Assembly: GCA_002715965.1 (NCBI GenBank) | Contig: PBAL01000086.1 | Coordinates: 62,001-126,000 of the forward strand | Source: Verrucomicrobiales bacterium | Lineage (GTDB): Bacteria; Verrucomicrobiota; Verrucomicrobiia; Limisphaerales; JAYPXF01 | DNA: 64,000 bases | Reading direction: 5' to 3' | Shown here: positions 19,141-27,418 of the stretch, piece by piece | Numbering within the stretch: the first letter of the stretch is position 1 | Layout of the letters: the number at the start of each line of letters is the position of its first letter | Position numbers and translations under genes: made by a program | Notes under the pieces: model-generated | Seen by the model: the letters and a program-made list of their open reading frames with translations, nothing else | Told to the model about the DNA's origin: nothing | Databases searched by the model: none

Positions 19141-19170
19141 CGTAGCAGCGAGCGTGAGCGAGCAGAAGCT
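19141..19170. repeat. CGTAGCAGC-type short motif, copy 1
   Basis: CGTAGCAGCGAGCGTGAG resembles CGTAGCAGCCGACGTGAA at 25386. Both copies are intergenic and close to the 3' end of a gene, as expected for a small dispersed extragenic element. Two copies are weak evidence. Confidence 0.35.
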
Positions 19171-19172
19171 CC

Positions 19173-20576
19173 CTACTTCAAACCACTGAAGTACGTGACG
19201 TATGGCAGGCCTTTCGCCTCCCGATGAATCATCAAGGCCAGCTCCATCGCGTGGTAATCACCCCACATCGAACTTTCTCCATTGGGAATCTTCTGCCCCG
19301 GCGCAGTGTAATCCCAACCGTTGGGTCGGTGATAAATCGAGTGCAGGATCAAACCCTGATGTTTTGAATCCTCTGAGAGGTATGGTGCGGAAAACAGCGT
19401 GTCTGCAATTGTCAGCGCGGCGCGAGTGTAACGCTGCGGATTGACCACCTTTCGTCCGTGCTTGCTCAGCCAGCGTCCCAGGCGCAGCAATCCCTGCGCG
19501 GCAATTGCCGCGGCTGAACTGTCCACCGGCTCCCAACGATTGTACGGATTCGATTTCCGATCCAGATGCCCCGGCATGCGATGAAGATTCGGAGCGCCGG
19601 TGTCCCACATGGGAATCCCATCGCGACACGAGTTCTCGAGGTAAAAGTCCGCTGTCGCCATTGCAGCTTTGAGGAAACTTCCTTCCAGAAAGCCAGTGCT
19701 GTAGCGCCCCTTCTTGCGCCCGGCCTTTTCCTTCCAATGCCGACTGCCCAGGAATTCCAACTGCTCGGCGAACCCGCAGATCGCCCAGGCGAGCCCGCGA
19801 GTCCAGGTGGAGAACGGGGAATACCCCTGCTGCGTGCTCGGACATCGAAAGACGCCGTTGTTGGTGTTGAACACCGCCTCGTGCACCGTACGCCCACGCA
19901 CGTCGTAGTCATCCCGGCCGTCCCCGTAGTAAACGGAATAACGGGCAGTGTTCACCGCGTGTTCTGCCAGCCGGTTCAACAAGGAAATCGCTTGATCCTG
20001 TTCCCCCATCAAGACATGCCCCAGGGCATGGGCAGCACCCAATGCCCGGCAAGAACGAATGGTGTCCACAAACAACGAGTGCGGGCCGTTGAACGAGTGA
20101 ATAAAGCCCGATCCATCCTCCGTCTCCGTCCAACGTGCGGCCTGCACAGCGCCGGACACTTTCAGCGCCAATTCGCAAAAATCCTTCGTCCCCGGATCTT
20201 TCGGAATCCGCCCCTCATTCATCAGGCGCAGGAGATTCCCGTAGGTCGACACATTGTTGAAACCATGATCGTGCACGCCGATGTGGGAAACATGGCTGGC
20301 CATATACTTCACCGTGTTTTTGCGGCCCAGCTCCAGGAACTTCTCCTCATCCGTCGCGTCGAATTGCAGGATCGCACAACCGAACTGAAATCCCTGCGTC
20401 CACTCCGTCCAGCCGCGCGTCGTGTATTTGCCCTTCTCGGTGAAAACCGGCGTCCCTTTTGCCGATTTCCAAGAGCGTTGAATGCTCGAAATCTTCTTCG
20501 CCGAGAGTTCGAAAACTCGTTCGACCTTCTTCTCCAGTCGCTTCGCGGTGATGCGGTTGTCAATCTTGATGGCCAT
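19173..20576 (-). CDS. GH88-like unsaturated glucuronyl hydrolase
   Basis: The 467-residue protein matches the (alpha/alpha)6 barrel of unsaturated uronyl hydrolases. HDHGFNNVSTYGN and SLFVDTIRSCRAL supply the two aspartates expected for vinyl-ether hydration, and STWTRGLAWAICGF, DSSAAAIAAQGL and SSMWGDYHAMEL follow in family order. Such enzymes split the unsaturated sugar left by a polysaccharide lyase. No signal peptide is present, so it probably acts on imported oligosaccharides. It is divergent from the pseudo-sulfatase/cytochrome cluster across a 246-bp gap. Just beyond its stop lies a CGTAGCAGC motif also found at 25386. Confidence 0.85.
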   Translation of the reverse strand: MAIKIDNRITAKRLEKKVERVFELSAKKISSIQRSWKSAKGTPVFTEKGKYTTRGWTEWTQGFQFGCAILQFDATDEEKFLELGRKNTVKYMASHVSHIGVHDHGFNNVSTYGNLLRLMNEGRIPKDPGTKDFCELALKVSGAVQAARWTETEDGSGFIHSFNGPHSLFVDTIRSCRALGAAHALGHVLMGEQDQAISLLNRLAEHAVNTARYSVYYGDGRDDYDVRGRTVHEAVFNTNNGVFRCPSTQQGYSPFSTWTRGLAWAICGFAEQLEFLGSRHWKEKAGRKKGRYSTGFLEGSFLKAAMATADFYLENSCRDGIPMWDTGAPNLHRMPGHLDRKSNPYNRWEPVDSSAAAIAAQGLLRLGRWLSKHGRKVVNPQRYTRAALTIADTLFSAPYLSEDSKHQGLILHSIYHRPNGWDYTAPGQKIPNGESSMWGDYHAMELALMIHREAKGLPYVTYFSGLK

Positions 20577-20822
20577 GGTCGTCTGTTTCTAAGTGCCCTT
20601 TACTGAGCTGCAGGCTAACGCCCGCCGCGAAGAAATCGCGAACTCAATCTTTCATCCATTGGTTCGATCTGCCAGCTGGCTGGTGGGCAACTGGAAGTCT
20701 TGGTCCTGAATATTGAACGCTCACCCTCTCGACAACATCTTCATGATCGGGCAATCCACCGTGACTCCCGATCGGGGTTTCAAGGGAGTTGCGGAAGAAT
20801 TCGTCCGCGGTCAATATCCGGT

Positions 20823-22226
20823 ATGCAAGCTCGGCCCAGCCCTCAATTCCTCCTCGCGGCATTCGTGCTGGTGTCGGCGAATCTGTGGGCTGCTCCAATC
20901 AATTACACGCCACCGAATCCGCTGCGTCCGAATATCATCTGGATCATCGCCAACGATCTCGGATACGGCGACCTCGGCAGCTACGGCCAGAAGGAAATCA
21001 AGACCGTCCATCTCGATCGGATGGCCCGGGAAGGAATGCGCTTCACCAGTTTCACCGCGCCCAGTCCCGAAAACCTCGTCACCCGGGCCAGCATGCTCAC
21101 CGGCCGCGATCCGCGTCACCTCGATCTCTATACCAACGCACCTGTTGCCATCGAACCGGGCATTCCCACCGTGTCGCAGATTCTCAAGGAATCCGGTTAT
21201 CGCACTGGCTACCTCGGCAACTGGGCGCTGGGTGAGCCTCATCATTACAGTCAGCCCCAGCGGAAGGGATTCATCGACTGGGCCGGCACGCTGGTGCCCC
21301 AGAAAAAACTCGTGCTCTATCCACGCACCATGTGGCGGACCGATCCGCTGGCGAATGTCGATCGGCTGATCAGCATTCCGCAGTGGCCCGGGAAATACAC
21401 CTCCGCCAATGAGTTCTACATGCGCGGCCTGACAAACTACGTGCGAATCCACCCCCCGGATCCATACAACAAATTCACACCGTTTTTTCTCGTCGTTTCC
21501 TTCGCCCTGCCCAACCCGCTTGATCTTCATCCCGGCCACACCAACGATTTTCGCGCTGTTCCGACTGATGGCCGCTATGGCAACAAAACCTGGCCCAAGC
21601 CACACAAGCAACGCGCAGCCGCGGTAACACAGCTCGACCAGTACGTGGGCAACCTCTTTCGCACCTTGGAGTCTCACAAGCAGGTGACGAACACTGTCGT
21701 CTTCCTGACCAGCGATGGCGGTGCCTTCGAGCGAAACAAGGCGAAGGCGGATTTCTTCAAGAGCAATGGTCCGTTGCGCGGCAGGTCAGGCGACCTCACC
21801 GAAGGCGGACTGCGCGTGCCGCTCCTTGTGCGCTGGGTGACCAAGGTCAATCCCAGCCAAACCAATCATCTCATGTTCACGCACGCAGACCTGATGCCCA
21901 CCACCCTGGAACTCGCCGGCGCCAAGCCGCCGAAAGGACTCGATGGCATTTCATTCGCCAATGCGGTCTTCAGTCGAAAGCAGACCAATCTGCATGAGTC
22001 ATTCGTCTGGGAAGGAACCAATGGCGTTGCCATCCGCGAAAGCGCGTGGAAAGCCATTTACGAGACCAACACCTGGACTCTCTTCAACCTCGAACATGAC
22101 CTTGGCGAGGCGACGAATGTGGTGGAAGAACACAGCGCCGTGCTCGAACGATTGAAGAGCCATCTAGTCCGTTGGAGGCGGGATGACGCGGAGAGTGAAT
22201 CCGCTCCCGCAGGAGGCAGCAATTGA
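20823..22226 (+). CDS. Catalytically dead sulfatase-fold protein (pseudo-sulfatase), secreted
   Basis: I place the start at the ATG at 20823, which gives a signal peptide ending near LWAA and a 467-residue protein; the track's TTG start adds 41 residues of no family character. The fold is clearly alkaline-phosphatase-like sulfatase (NIIWIIANDLGYGDLG, RASMLTGRDPRH, GGLRVPLLVRW). Catalytic residues are replaced. The formylglycine Cys of CxPxR is Asn84 (NLVTR), the GKWHLG Lys and His are Asn133 and Ala135 (GNWALG), the first Asp of the metal DD pair is Asn44, and the usual SDN/SDH/SDQ site reads SDGG. It probably binds, rather than cleaves, a sulfated ligand (inference). Its TGA overlaps the cytochrome start codon. 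Confidence 0.85.
   Translation: MQARPSPQFLLAAFVLVSANLWAAPINYTPPNPLRPNIIWIIANDLGYGDLGSYGQKEIKTVHLDRMAREGMRFTSFTAPSPENLVTRASMLTGRDPRHLDLYTNAPVAIEPGIPTVSQILKESGYRTGYLGNWALGEPHHYSQPQRKGFIDWAGTLVPQKKLVLYPRTMWRTDPLANVDRLISIPQWPGKYTSANEFYMRGLTNYVRIHPPDPYNKFTPFFLVVSFALPNPLDLHPGHTNDFRAVPTDGRYGNKTWPKPHKQRAAAVTQLDQYVGNLFRTLESHKQVTNTVVFLTSDGGAFERNKAKADFFKSNGPLRGRSGDLTEGGLRVPLLVRWVTKVNPSQTNHLMFTHADLMPTTLELAGAKPPKGLDGISFANAVFSRKQTNLHESFVWEGTNGVAIRESAWKAIYETNTWTLFNLEHDLGEATNVVEEHSAVLERLKSHLVRWRRDDAESESAPAGGSN
22211..22225 (+). promoter_or_regulatory. Strong ribosome binding site choosing a TTG start
   Basis: AGGAGG at 22211-22216 lies six bases before TTG (22223-22225). The TTG shares bases with the TGA stop of the upstream gene (TTGA), so translation of the cytochrome is probably coupled to that of the pseudo-sulfatase. 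Confidence 0.75.
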
Positions 22227-23494
22227 GCGAAGGGCAACAAAGTGGCAGGTGGCTGCCCTGGTTGATCGCCCTCATCTGCGCCGGTGGCGCCGTCTGGATC
22301 ACATTCAAACCTGCCGAGGTGATCATTCCGGAAAACACCAACAAGCCTCCCGAAACCAAGATCGGCAAGATGGCAGCTAACTTCACCATCAAGATCGAGG
22401 ACCCAAACGACTATTTCAAGGGCATCGTCCGACCTGGATACATCACCCTTCCAAGAACCAACCTGGCAGCGACCCTCGAAGCACCCGAACCCTTCGGCAC
22501 CGGCGCGGCAACCTGCGGTGAATGCCATGCCGACAAACTCAAGGGAGCCAGCGCGACCAGTCATTTCCACACCAGCCAGGTTCTCACCAATGGCATCCTC
22601 TCACGCATGTTCGAGGCGGACCGAGCCACGATGCAGACAAAGCAACCGGGACTGACGTTCCGGATGTACAAGGAAAATGGCCGCCACTACCAGGCCGTTC
22701 TCTGGAAAGACGAGGAAGTTCACCGGGCACCGATCGATCTGATCTTCGGTTCCGGCAAACTCGGATTCACGTTTTCCTACTGGCAGGGCGAGGAACTCTT
22801 CGAACTACCCGTGTCTTATCTGACCGCATCGGATTCCTGGGTGAACAGTCCGGGTTATCCCGACGGCACGGCTCTTTACTCGCGCCCCATCATCCAGGAT
22901 TGCCTCACCTGTCACGCCACCCACGCGTCCGCGTTCACCGACGATCCGCAGAGCTTCCGTTTCAAGCAGCGAATGATCGTTGCTGGAATCACCTGCGAAC
23001 GCTGCCACGGCGACGGTCGCAAACACGTGGCCTACCACCGCACGAACCCGGATGCCTCCGACTCAAAATTCATCCGGCATCCCGGCAAACTCGAACGCAG
23101 CCAACTCAATCAACTCTGCTCCGAATGCCACGGCGGACTTGGCGATGAAACCGATGAAAAGCCTGGCGTACATTCCAACAACCAGATTCAGCGCCTGGCC
23201 AAGAGCGCCTGCTTCACCAAGAGCGGGGGCATGCGCTGCACCGACTGCCACAACCCGCACCAACTCGAACGCGGCAACCAGAAGCTCTTCGCCGAACGTT
23301 GCCAGACATGCCACCAAGTCGAGGATTGTGGAGATTTCAAACCCGCGCGACGCGAACAATTCGCCACCAACTGCGCGTCATGCCACATGGAACGCATGCC
23401 CCTGCTGGATATCGCCATCGAGAAAGATGGCAATGTTGTCTATCCCGAACTGGTCGACCATTTCATCCGCGTGATTAAGAAAAGCGAGAACTGA
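22223..23494 (+). CDS. Membrane-anchored seven-haem cytochrome c
   Basis: The 423-residue protein starts at TTG with an ideal AGGAGG. Residues about 9-27 are a single hydrophobic segment without a clear cleavage site, so the protein is probably tethered to the inner membrane facing the periplasm. Seven CxxCH motifs are present in order: CGECH, CLTCH, CERCH, CSECH, CTDCH, CQTCH and CASCH. Several other His residues could be distal ligands. The layout recalls the broad cytochrome c554/nitrite-reductase-related multihaem families, but I cannot name an enzyme; electron transfer is the safe call. No haem-lyase or maturation gene is nearby. The overlap with the pseudo-sulfatase gene says the two products are made together. 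Confidence 0.9.
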   Translation: MSEGQQSGRWLPWLIALICAGGAVWITFKPAEVIIPENTNKPPETKIGKMAANFTIKIEDPNDYFKGIVRPGYITLPRTNLAATLEAPEPFGTGAATCGECHADKLKGASATSHFHTSQVLTNGILSRMFEADRATMQTKQPGLTFRMYKENGRHYQAVLWKDEEVHRAPIDLIFGSGKLGFTFSYWQGEELFELPVSYLTASDSWVNSPGYPDGTALYSRPIIQDCLTCHATHASAFTDDPQSFRFKQRMIVAGITCERCHGDGRKHVAYHRTNPDASDSKFIRHPGKLERSQLNQLCSECHGGLGDETDEKPGVHSNNQIQRLAKSACFTKSGGMRCTDCHNPHQLERGNQKLFAERCQTCHQVEDCGDFKPARREQFATNCASCHMERMPLLDIAIEKDGNVVYPELVDHFIRVIKKSEN

Positions 23495-23548
23495 ATCCCG
23501 CCCGGATCACCAGGACCGACATTCGTCCATAAGACCGCGCCACGAGCC

Positions 23549-24108
23549 ATGGCGGCCACTCCCCCACCTCTTCCCAAACGCGAGCAGGGCATGAACGCCA
23601 TCACGATATTCGCGGTCGCCGTCGGTGGCGCACTCATCGCCTTGGTGATGTTCTTCTACGCCCAATATGAGCTGCACGTACCTGAGACTTACGCTCAACC
23701 CGGTGATGAAGTATCCGATTCATTGAAACAGGTGATGCGCCGACAAGGCCTCCTGCAGAGCAACGAAGTTGTGCTCTACTTCTACTCGGAAGGTATTTGG
23801 TCGGTGGTCGAAGACGGAAACATGATCACGGACAAACGGGTGGTCTCTTGGACGAACGAGGACCATGACCTGGAGATCGATTCACAACCTATCCCGAAAT
23901 ACAAGAGATCACACCTGAGTGATCCGAGTCCTTCTTTGACAACACGCTCATCGGAGTCGACACCGAGGATTTCTCATTCCATCTCTGGGTCTCAACAATG
24001 CGCGGGCGCGACCACGATTTCTATCAACTCCTCGTGGACACTTGGAAAACCAACCGGTCAGAGCCGGGCACAAATCAAGCATGGAAATTGAGATGCCCGG
24101 CAATGTGA
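23549..24108 (+). pseudogene. Small single-span membrane protein, frameshifted
   Basis: The frame from 23549 gives MAATPPPLPKREQGMNA, a transmembrane segment (ITIFAVAVGGALIALVMFFY) and an ordered domain up to about EDHDLEIDSQPIPKY. After about 23925 this frame turns into Ser/Thr-rich nonsense (SLTTRSSESTPRISHS). Another frame from the same place reads FFDNTLIGVDTEDFSFHLW and RDHDFYQLLVDTW up to a TGA at 24106-24108. One missing base near 23930-23937 explains both. It is either a real frameshift mutation or an assembly error. It follows the cytochrome gene by 54 bp. Function unknown. Confidence 0.65.
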
Positions 24109-24160
24109 ATCCGACAACTCCTTCCTCGACGTCTGGGACATCGAACGCTTCCATCACCAC

Positions 24161-25381
24161 ATGCACAAGCTGAGAATCATATTCCTCGCCATCGCCGTTT
24201 CATTTACAGCCAGATCAGCGGAAAATCCCGGCTATCTCTACAAAGCCGGTGTCGCAACCGCAGTGATTACGCCCGATCGGCCGATGCCCATGGCAGGATA
24301 TGGCGCCCGCAAGAAACCGGCGGAAGGCAAAGACCAGGATCTGTATGGCAAGGTGCTGGCGATCGAAGATCAAAAAGGAAATCGTGTGGTCTTCATCACG
24401 CTCGATCTCATCGGCGTGATCTCGGAATTGCGGACAGCCGTTGAGAACGGACTGGCCGAGGATCATAAACTTCCTGCACATGCATTGGTGATGAACGCCT
24501 CCCACACGCATTGCGGCCCCGCTTACGGTCGTCCGGAGTTGAAGGATTACTTTGATTCGATTGTAAAGAAGCTTCGCGCCGCGACCACGAAGGCCATCAA
24601 GGGCATGCAGCCGGCAAAACTAAGTTATGCCCATGCGAAATGCGCGTTCGCGATGAATCGGCGTACGCCCACGGACAAGGGCTTCCGAAATCACCCCAAC
24701 CCAAATGGACCGGTCGATCACACCGTGCCCGTTCTGCGAGTGGATGATACGGAAGGAAAGCTCTTCGCCGTGATGTTTGGTTACTCCTGCCACAACACGA
24801 GCGTGGGATACCTTCGCTGGTTGGGGGACTACGCCGGTTTTGCTCAACAGTATTTCGAGGAAGACCACCCGGGGGTGACGGCGATGTTCATGATGAATTG
24901 TGGGGGCGATCAAAATCCCTATCCACGTGGCACAGCAGAGTGGGCAGCCAAGCATGGGCGTTCACTTGCCACCGCAGTTGAAGCCGCACTTGAGGTAACT
25001 CAACGATACTTCTATCACCAAAACCGCCTGAAAGGGGGAATCCAGACAGCCCTGAAACACGTAAATCTGGAATTCACCACCGAAAAGCGTGATCCCTTCC
25101 CCTACCCCGTCCAGGTCATCCAATTCGGAAACGATCTAACCTTCGTCACGCTCGGGAACGAGGTCACCGTAGACTACTCCCTGCGCCTGAAGCGGGAGCT
25201 GGGTGGCGAAGGCAAACCCGTAATCTGGGTCGCCGGATACTCAAACGTCTACTCCGGTTACATCCCCAGCAAACGTGTGTTATTGGAAGGTGGCTATGAA
25301 GCGAGGAGCAGGCCGTGGAAGCCCGATCTGGAAGAACGCATCATCAAGACAGCTCACGAGCTGTTCCATAATTTCAATTGA
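24161..25381 (+). CDS. Secreted neutral/alkaline ceramidase-family hydrolase
   Basis: The 406-residue protein has a signal peptide (MHKLRIIFLAIAVSFTARSA) and matches the N-terminal domain of neutral/alkaline non-lysosomal ceramidases: AGVATAVITPDRPMPMAGYG, NASHTHCGP with zinc-binding histidines, GYSCHNTSVG, and GGDQNPYPRG. The C-terminal immunoglobulin-like domain of full ceramidases is absent, as in many planctomycete and verrucomicrobial homologues. It should be a zinc amidase acting outside the cytoplasm; ceramide as substrate is not certain for this short form. It is the last gene of the plus-strand cluster with the cytochrome. No Shine-Dalgarno is evident before its ATG. Confidence 0.82.
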   Translation: MHKLRIIFLAIAVSFTARSAENPGYLYKAGVATAVITPDRPMPMAGYGARKKPAEGKDQDLYGKVLAIEDQKGNRVVFITLDLIGVISELRTAVENGLAEDHKLPAHALVMNASHTHCGPAYGRPELKDYFDSIVKKLRAATTKAIKGMQPAKLSYAHAKCAFAMNRRTPTDKGFRNHPNPNGPVDHTVPVLRVDDTEGKLFAVMFGYSCHNTSVGYLRWLGDYAGFAQQYFEEDHPGVTAMFMMNCGGDQNPYPRGTAEWAAKHGRSLATAVEAALEVTQRYFYHQNRLKGGIQTALKHVNLEFTTEKRDPFPYPVQVIQFGNDLTFVTLGNEVTVDYSLRLKRELGGEGKPVIWVAGYSNVYSGYIPSKRVLLEGGYEARSRPWKPDLEERIIKTAHELFHNFN

Positions 25382-25385
25382 GTCT

Positions 25386-25410
25386 CGTAGCAGCCGACGT
25401 GAAAAGGCTC
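25386..25410. repeat. CGTAGCAGC-type short motif, copy 2
   Basis: CGTAGCAGCCGACGTGAA lies five bases after the stop of the ceramidase-like gene and resembles the sequence at 19141, also at a gene end. Confidence 0.35.
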
Positions 25411-25584
25411 AGATTTCTGTGATTCCAGTTTCGATTGCCAGCCCACTCCCAACCGCCTACCTGGATTCGCTTACGTTCTCAGAGTGCGCCGTTTCAAGTC
25501 AGCTGAGTCAGCTAAAAGGGAATTATTCCGGACAACCGAGAGCCAAACAGTCAAAAATAGACCCCGGCAGACGGCACATCAGAT

Positions 25585-25671
25585 GGGTTTGACCGGAGAT
25601 GTGTCCGAAGTTCAACTCACAAGACCCTGTGCTGACGGCATACCATAGAACATCAAACTAGGGTCCAACCC
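25585..25671 (-). repeat. Dispersed repeat, copy B (core 25615-25665)
   Basis: The inverted core matches copies A and C over 51 bp except in the segment next to the GACC end. Copies B and C also share outer flanks: GGTTTGACCGG on one side and GTCCAACCC on the other, so the full unit is about 85 bp. No gene is interrupted here. Confidence 0.85.
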
Positions 25672-25743
25672 AGTGTAATTGACTCTATTTCTGGACGTTT
25701 AGGATGTTGAGACGTGACCACTTTGCATTCTTCCCCCTGAACG

Positions 25744-25770
25744 AAAAAGCCCGCTCATTGAGCGGGCTTT
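25744..25770 (-). terminator. Intrinsic terminator of the ribosomal superoperon
   Basis: On the minus strand AAGCCCGCTC, a 3-base loop and GAGCGGGCTT form a 10-bp perfect stem followed by a T run. It lies 30 bp after the rplQ stop. Confidence 0.93.
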
Positions 25771-25799
25771 CGTGAATCATATTGTTCCGACGGAGTCGG

Positions 25800-26255
25800 T
25801 TATTCAGCGTCCTCGGGCTCTTGGCCGTCGGCTTCGACCCATTCGAGGATGGCGGTTTCGGCAGCATCGCCACGACGCCGGCCGAGCTTGATGATACGGG
25901 TGTAGCCACCCTTGCGATCCTTGAATCCGGGCGCGATTTCATCGAAGAGGATGTGAACCACGTCTTCTTCGTTGCGCCACTTCTCACGGACGTCCTTGCC
26001 TTTCAAGGTCGGCTTGCCACGGAAGTAGGTCCGGGCGCTGGTCTTGAGGCGGGCGGCTGCGAGTCGGCGGGCGTGAATGGTGTTCTTCTTGCCAAGCGTG
26101 ATCATCTTTTCAGCGACTGGTTTGGCTGCTTTCGCCTTCGCCAGCGTGGTGGTGATCCGCTTCTTCTTGATCAGGCTGCAGACCATGTTCGCGAGCATCG
26201 CGTTCCGGTGATCGCCTTTGCGGCCAAGTTTGGCGTTTCGTTTCAGGTGACGCAT
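25800..26255 (-). CDS. rplQ: Ribosomal protein bL17
   Basis: The 151-residue protein begins MRHLKRNAKLGRKGDHR, the bL17 signature, and keeps the basic RNA-binding core. It is some 24 residues longer than the Escherichia coli protein, ending in an acidic tail (DGQEPEDAE). It is the last gene of the superoperon, 41 bp after rpoA and just before the terminator. bL17 sits at the exit-tunnel side of the 50S subunit. Confidence 0.98.
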   Translation of the reverse strand: MRHLKRNAKLGRKGDHRNAMLANMVCSLIKKKRITTTLAKAKAAKPVAEKMITLGKKNTIHARRLAAARLKTSARTYFRGKPTLKGKDVREKWRNEEDVVHILFDEIAPGFKDRKGGYTRIIKLGRRRGDAAETAILEWVEADGQEPEDAE

Positions 26256-26296
26256 GGGTCGTTCTTTCTTTCTGCGGCCTTGCCGCGTTAATCAAC

Positions 26297-27313
26297 TCAG
26301 ACGCCGAAGACTTTTTCTTCCTTCGGCGGATCCAAAAGGGACTGATCGATGGACATGCCGAGACCAAGGCCGAGCTGCACGAGCTTGTCCTTGATTTCGT
26401 TGAGCGACTTCTTGCCGAAGTTGCGGTACTTGAGCATGTCGCTCTCGGTCTTTATGGCCAACTGACCAACGGTCGTGATGTTGGCGTTGTTCAGACAGTT
26501 CGCGGCACGGACGCTGAGCTCGATCTCGTTGACGCTCATGTTGAGAAGCTTCTTGAGCTTCACCTTTTCCTCGTCCTGCTTGTCGACCACTTCCTCGAAT
26601 TGGATGGCGTTCTCATCGTAGTTGACGAAGACGTCGAGGTGATGGCGGAGAATTGCGGATGCCTGGGTCAGGGCGTCGTCCGGAGTGAGGCGACCGTCGG
26701 TCCAGACTTCAAGCACAAGGCGATCGTAGTCGGTGCGTTGTCCGACACGCGCGTCTTCCACGCCATAGCGCACTCGCTTGACGGGGGAGAAAATGGAGTC
26801 GATGGGGATCACGCCGATGGGCTGATCGGGCACCTTGTTGGCGTCGCCCGGACAGAATCCGCGTCCGACACGGACTTCCATCTCCATGCTGAACTTCTTC
26901 TTCTTGTCCAGGGTGCAGATGACCTGGTCTGGGTTGACGACCTCCACGTGCTGGTTGACTTCAATGTCACCGGCAACGACGGCGCCGTCCTTGTTGACGT
27001 TCAGCAGGAGGTGTTGGGGATCGTGCGTGTCGCACTTGAAAAGAACGTTCTTCAGGTTGAGCACGATCTCGGTGACGTCTTCGACCACTCCGGGGATGGT
27101 GGCGAATTCGTGCATCGCGCCGTCAATCTTGACGGAGGTGATGCTGGCGCCTTCGAGTGAGCTGAGAAGCACACGGCGAAGGGAGTTACCGATCGTGTGA
27201 CCGTAACCGGTTTCAAACGGCTCGGCGTAGAACTTGGCATAGTTGTCCGAGGCAGTTGATTCTTCCTTCTTCAACTGCTTCGGCATTTCGAAGCGACCTA
27301 AACGGATTGGCAT
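26297..27313 (-). CDS. rpoA: RNA polymerase alpha subunit
   Basis: The 338-residue protein has the N-terminal dimerisation domain (about 1-235, GYGHTIGNSLRRVLLSSLEG) that nucleates polymerase assembly. The C-terminal domain (about 260-330, ELSVRAANCLNNANITTVGQL) contacts UP elements and activators. The position between rpsD and rplQ is the standard alpha-operon order. The 105-bp gap to rpsD is the longest in this part and contains a short CTCCC/GGGAG hairpin (27398-27411), so some independent control is possible. Confidence 0.98.
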   Translation of the reverse strand: MPIRLGRFEMPKQLKKEESTASDNYAKFYAEPFETGYGHTIGNSLRRVLLSSLEGASITSVKIDGAMHEFATIPGVVEDVTEIVLNLKNVLFKCDTHDPQHLLLNVNKDGAVVAGDIEVNQHVEVVNPDQVICTLDKKKKFSMEMEVRVGRGFCPGDANKVPDQPIGVIPIDSIFSPVKRVRYGVEDARVGQRTDYDRLVLEVWTDGRLTPDDALTQASAILRHHLDVFVNYDENAIQFEEVVDKQDEEKVKLKKLLNMSVNEIELSVRAANCLNNANITTVGQLAIKTESDMLKYRNFGKKSLNEIKDKLVQLGLGLGMSIDQSLLDPPKEEKVFGV

Positions 27314-27418
27314 TATCTATCTTTCTGTTTATGCAATTTTAACCTGGCCATAGCGGCTACATTCCCGTCTGCCGCAGGCCCATATAATTGCACCATACTC
27401 CCACCCGGGAGCACTGGT

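Larger units (their letters stand above)
25382..25743. other. 362-bp intergenic stretch between convergent units
   Basis: It holds the short CGTAGCAGC motif (25386-25410), repeat copy B and the flanks of the ribosomal terminator. ORFs crossing it are short shadows without family features. Confidence 0.6.
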
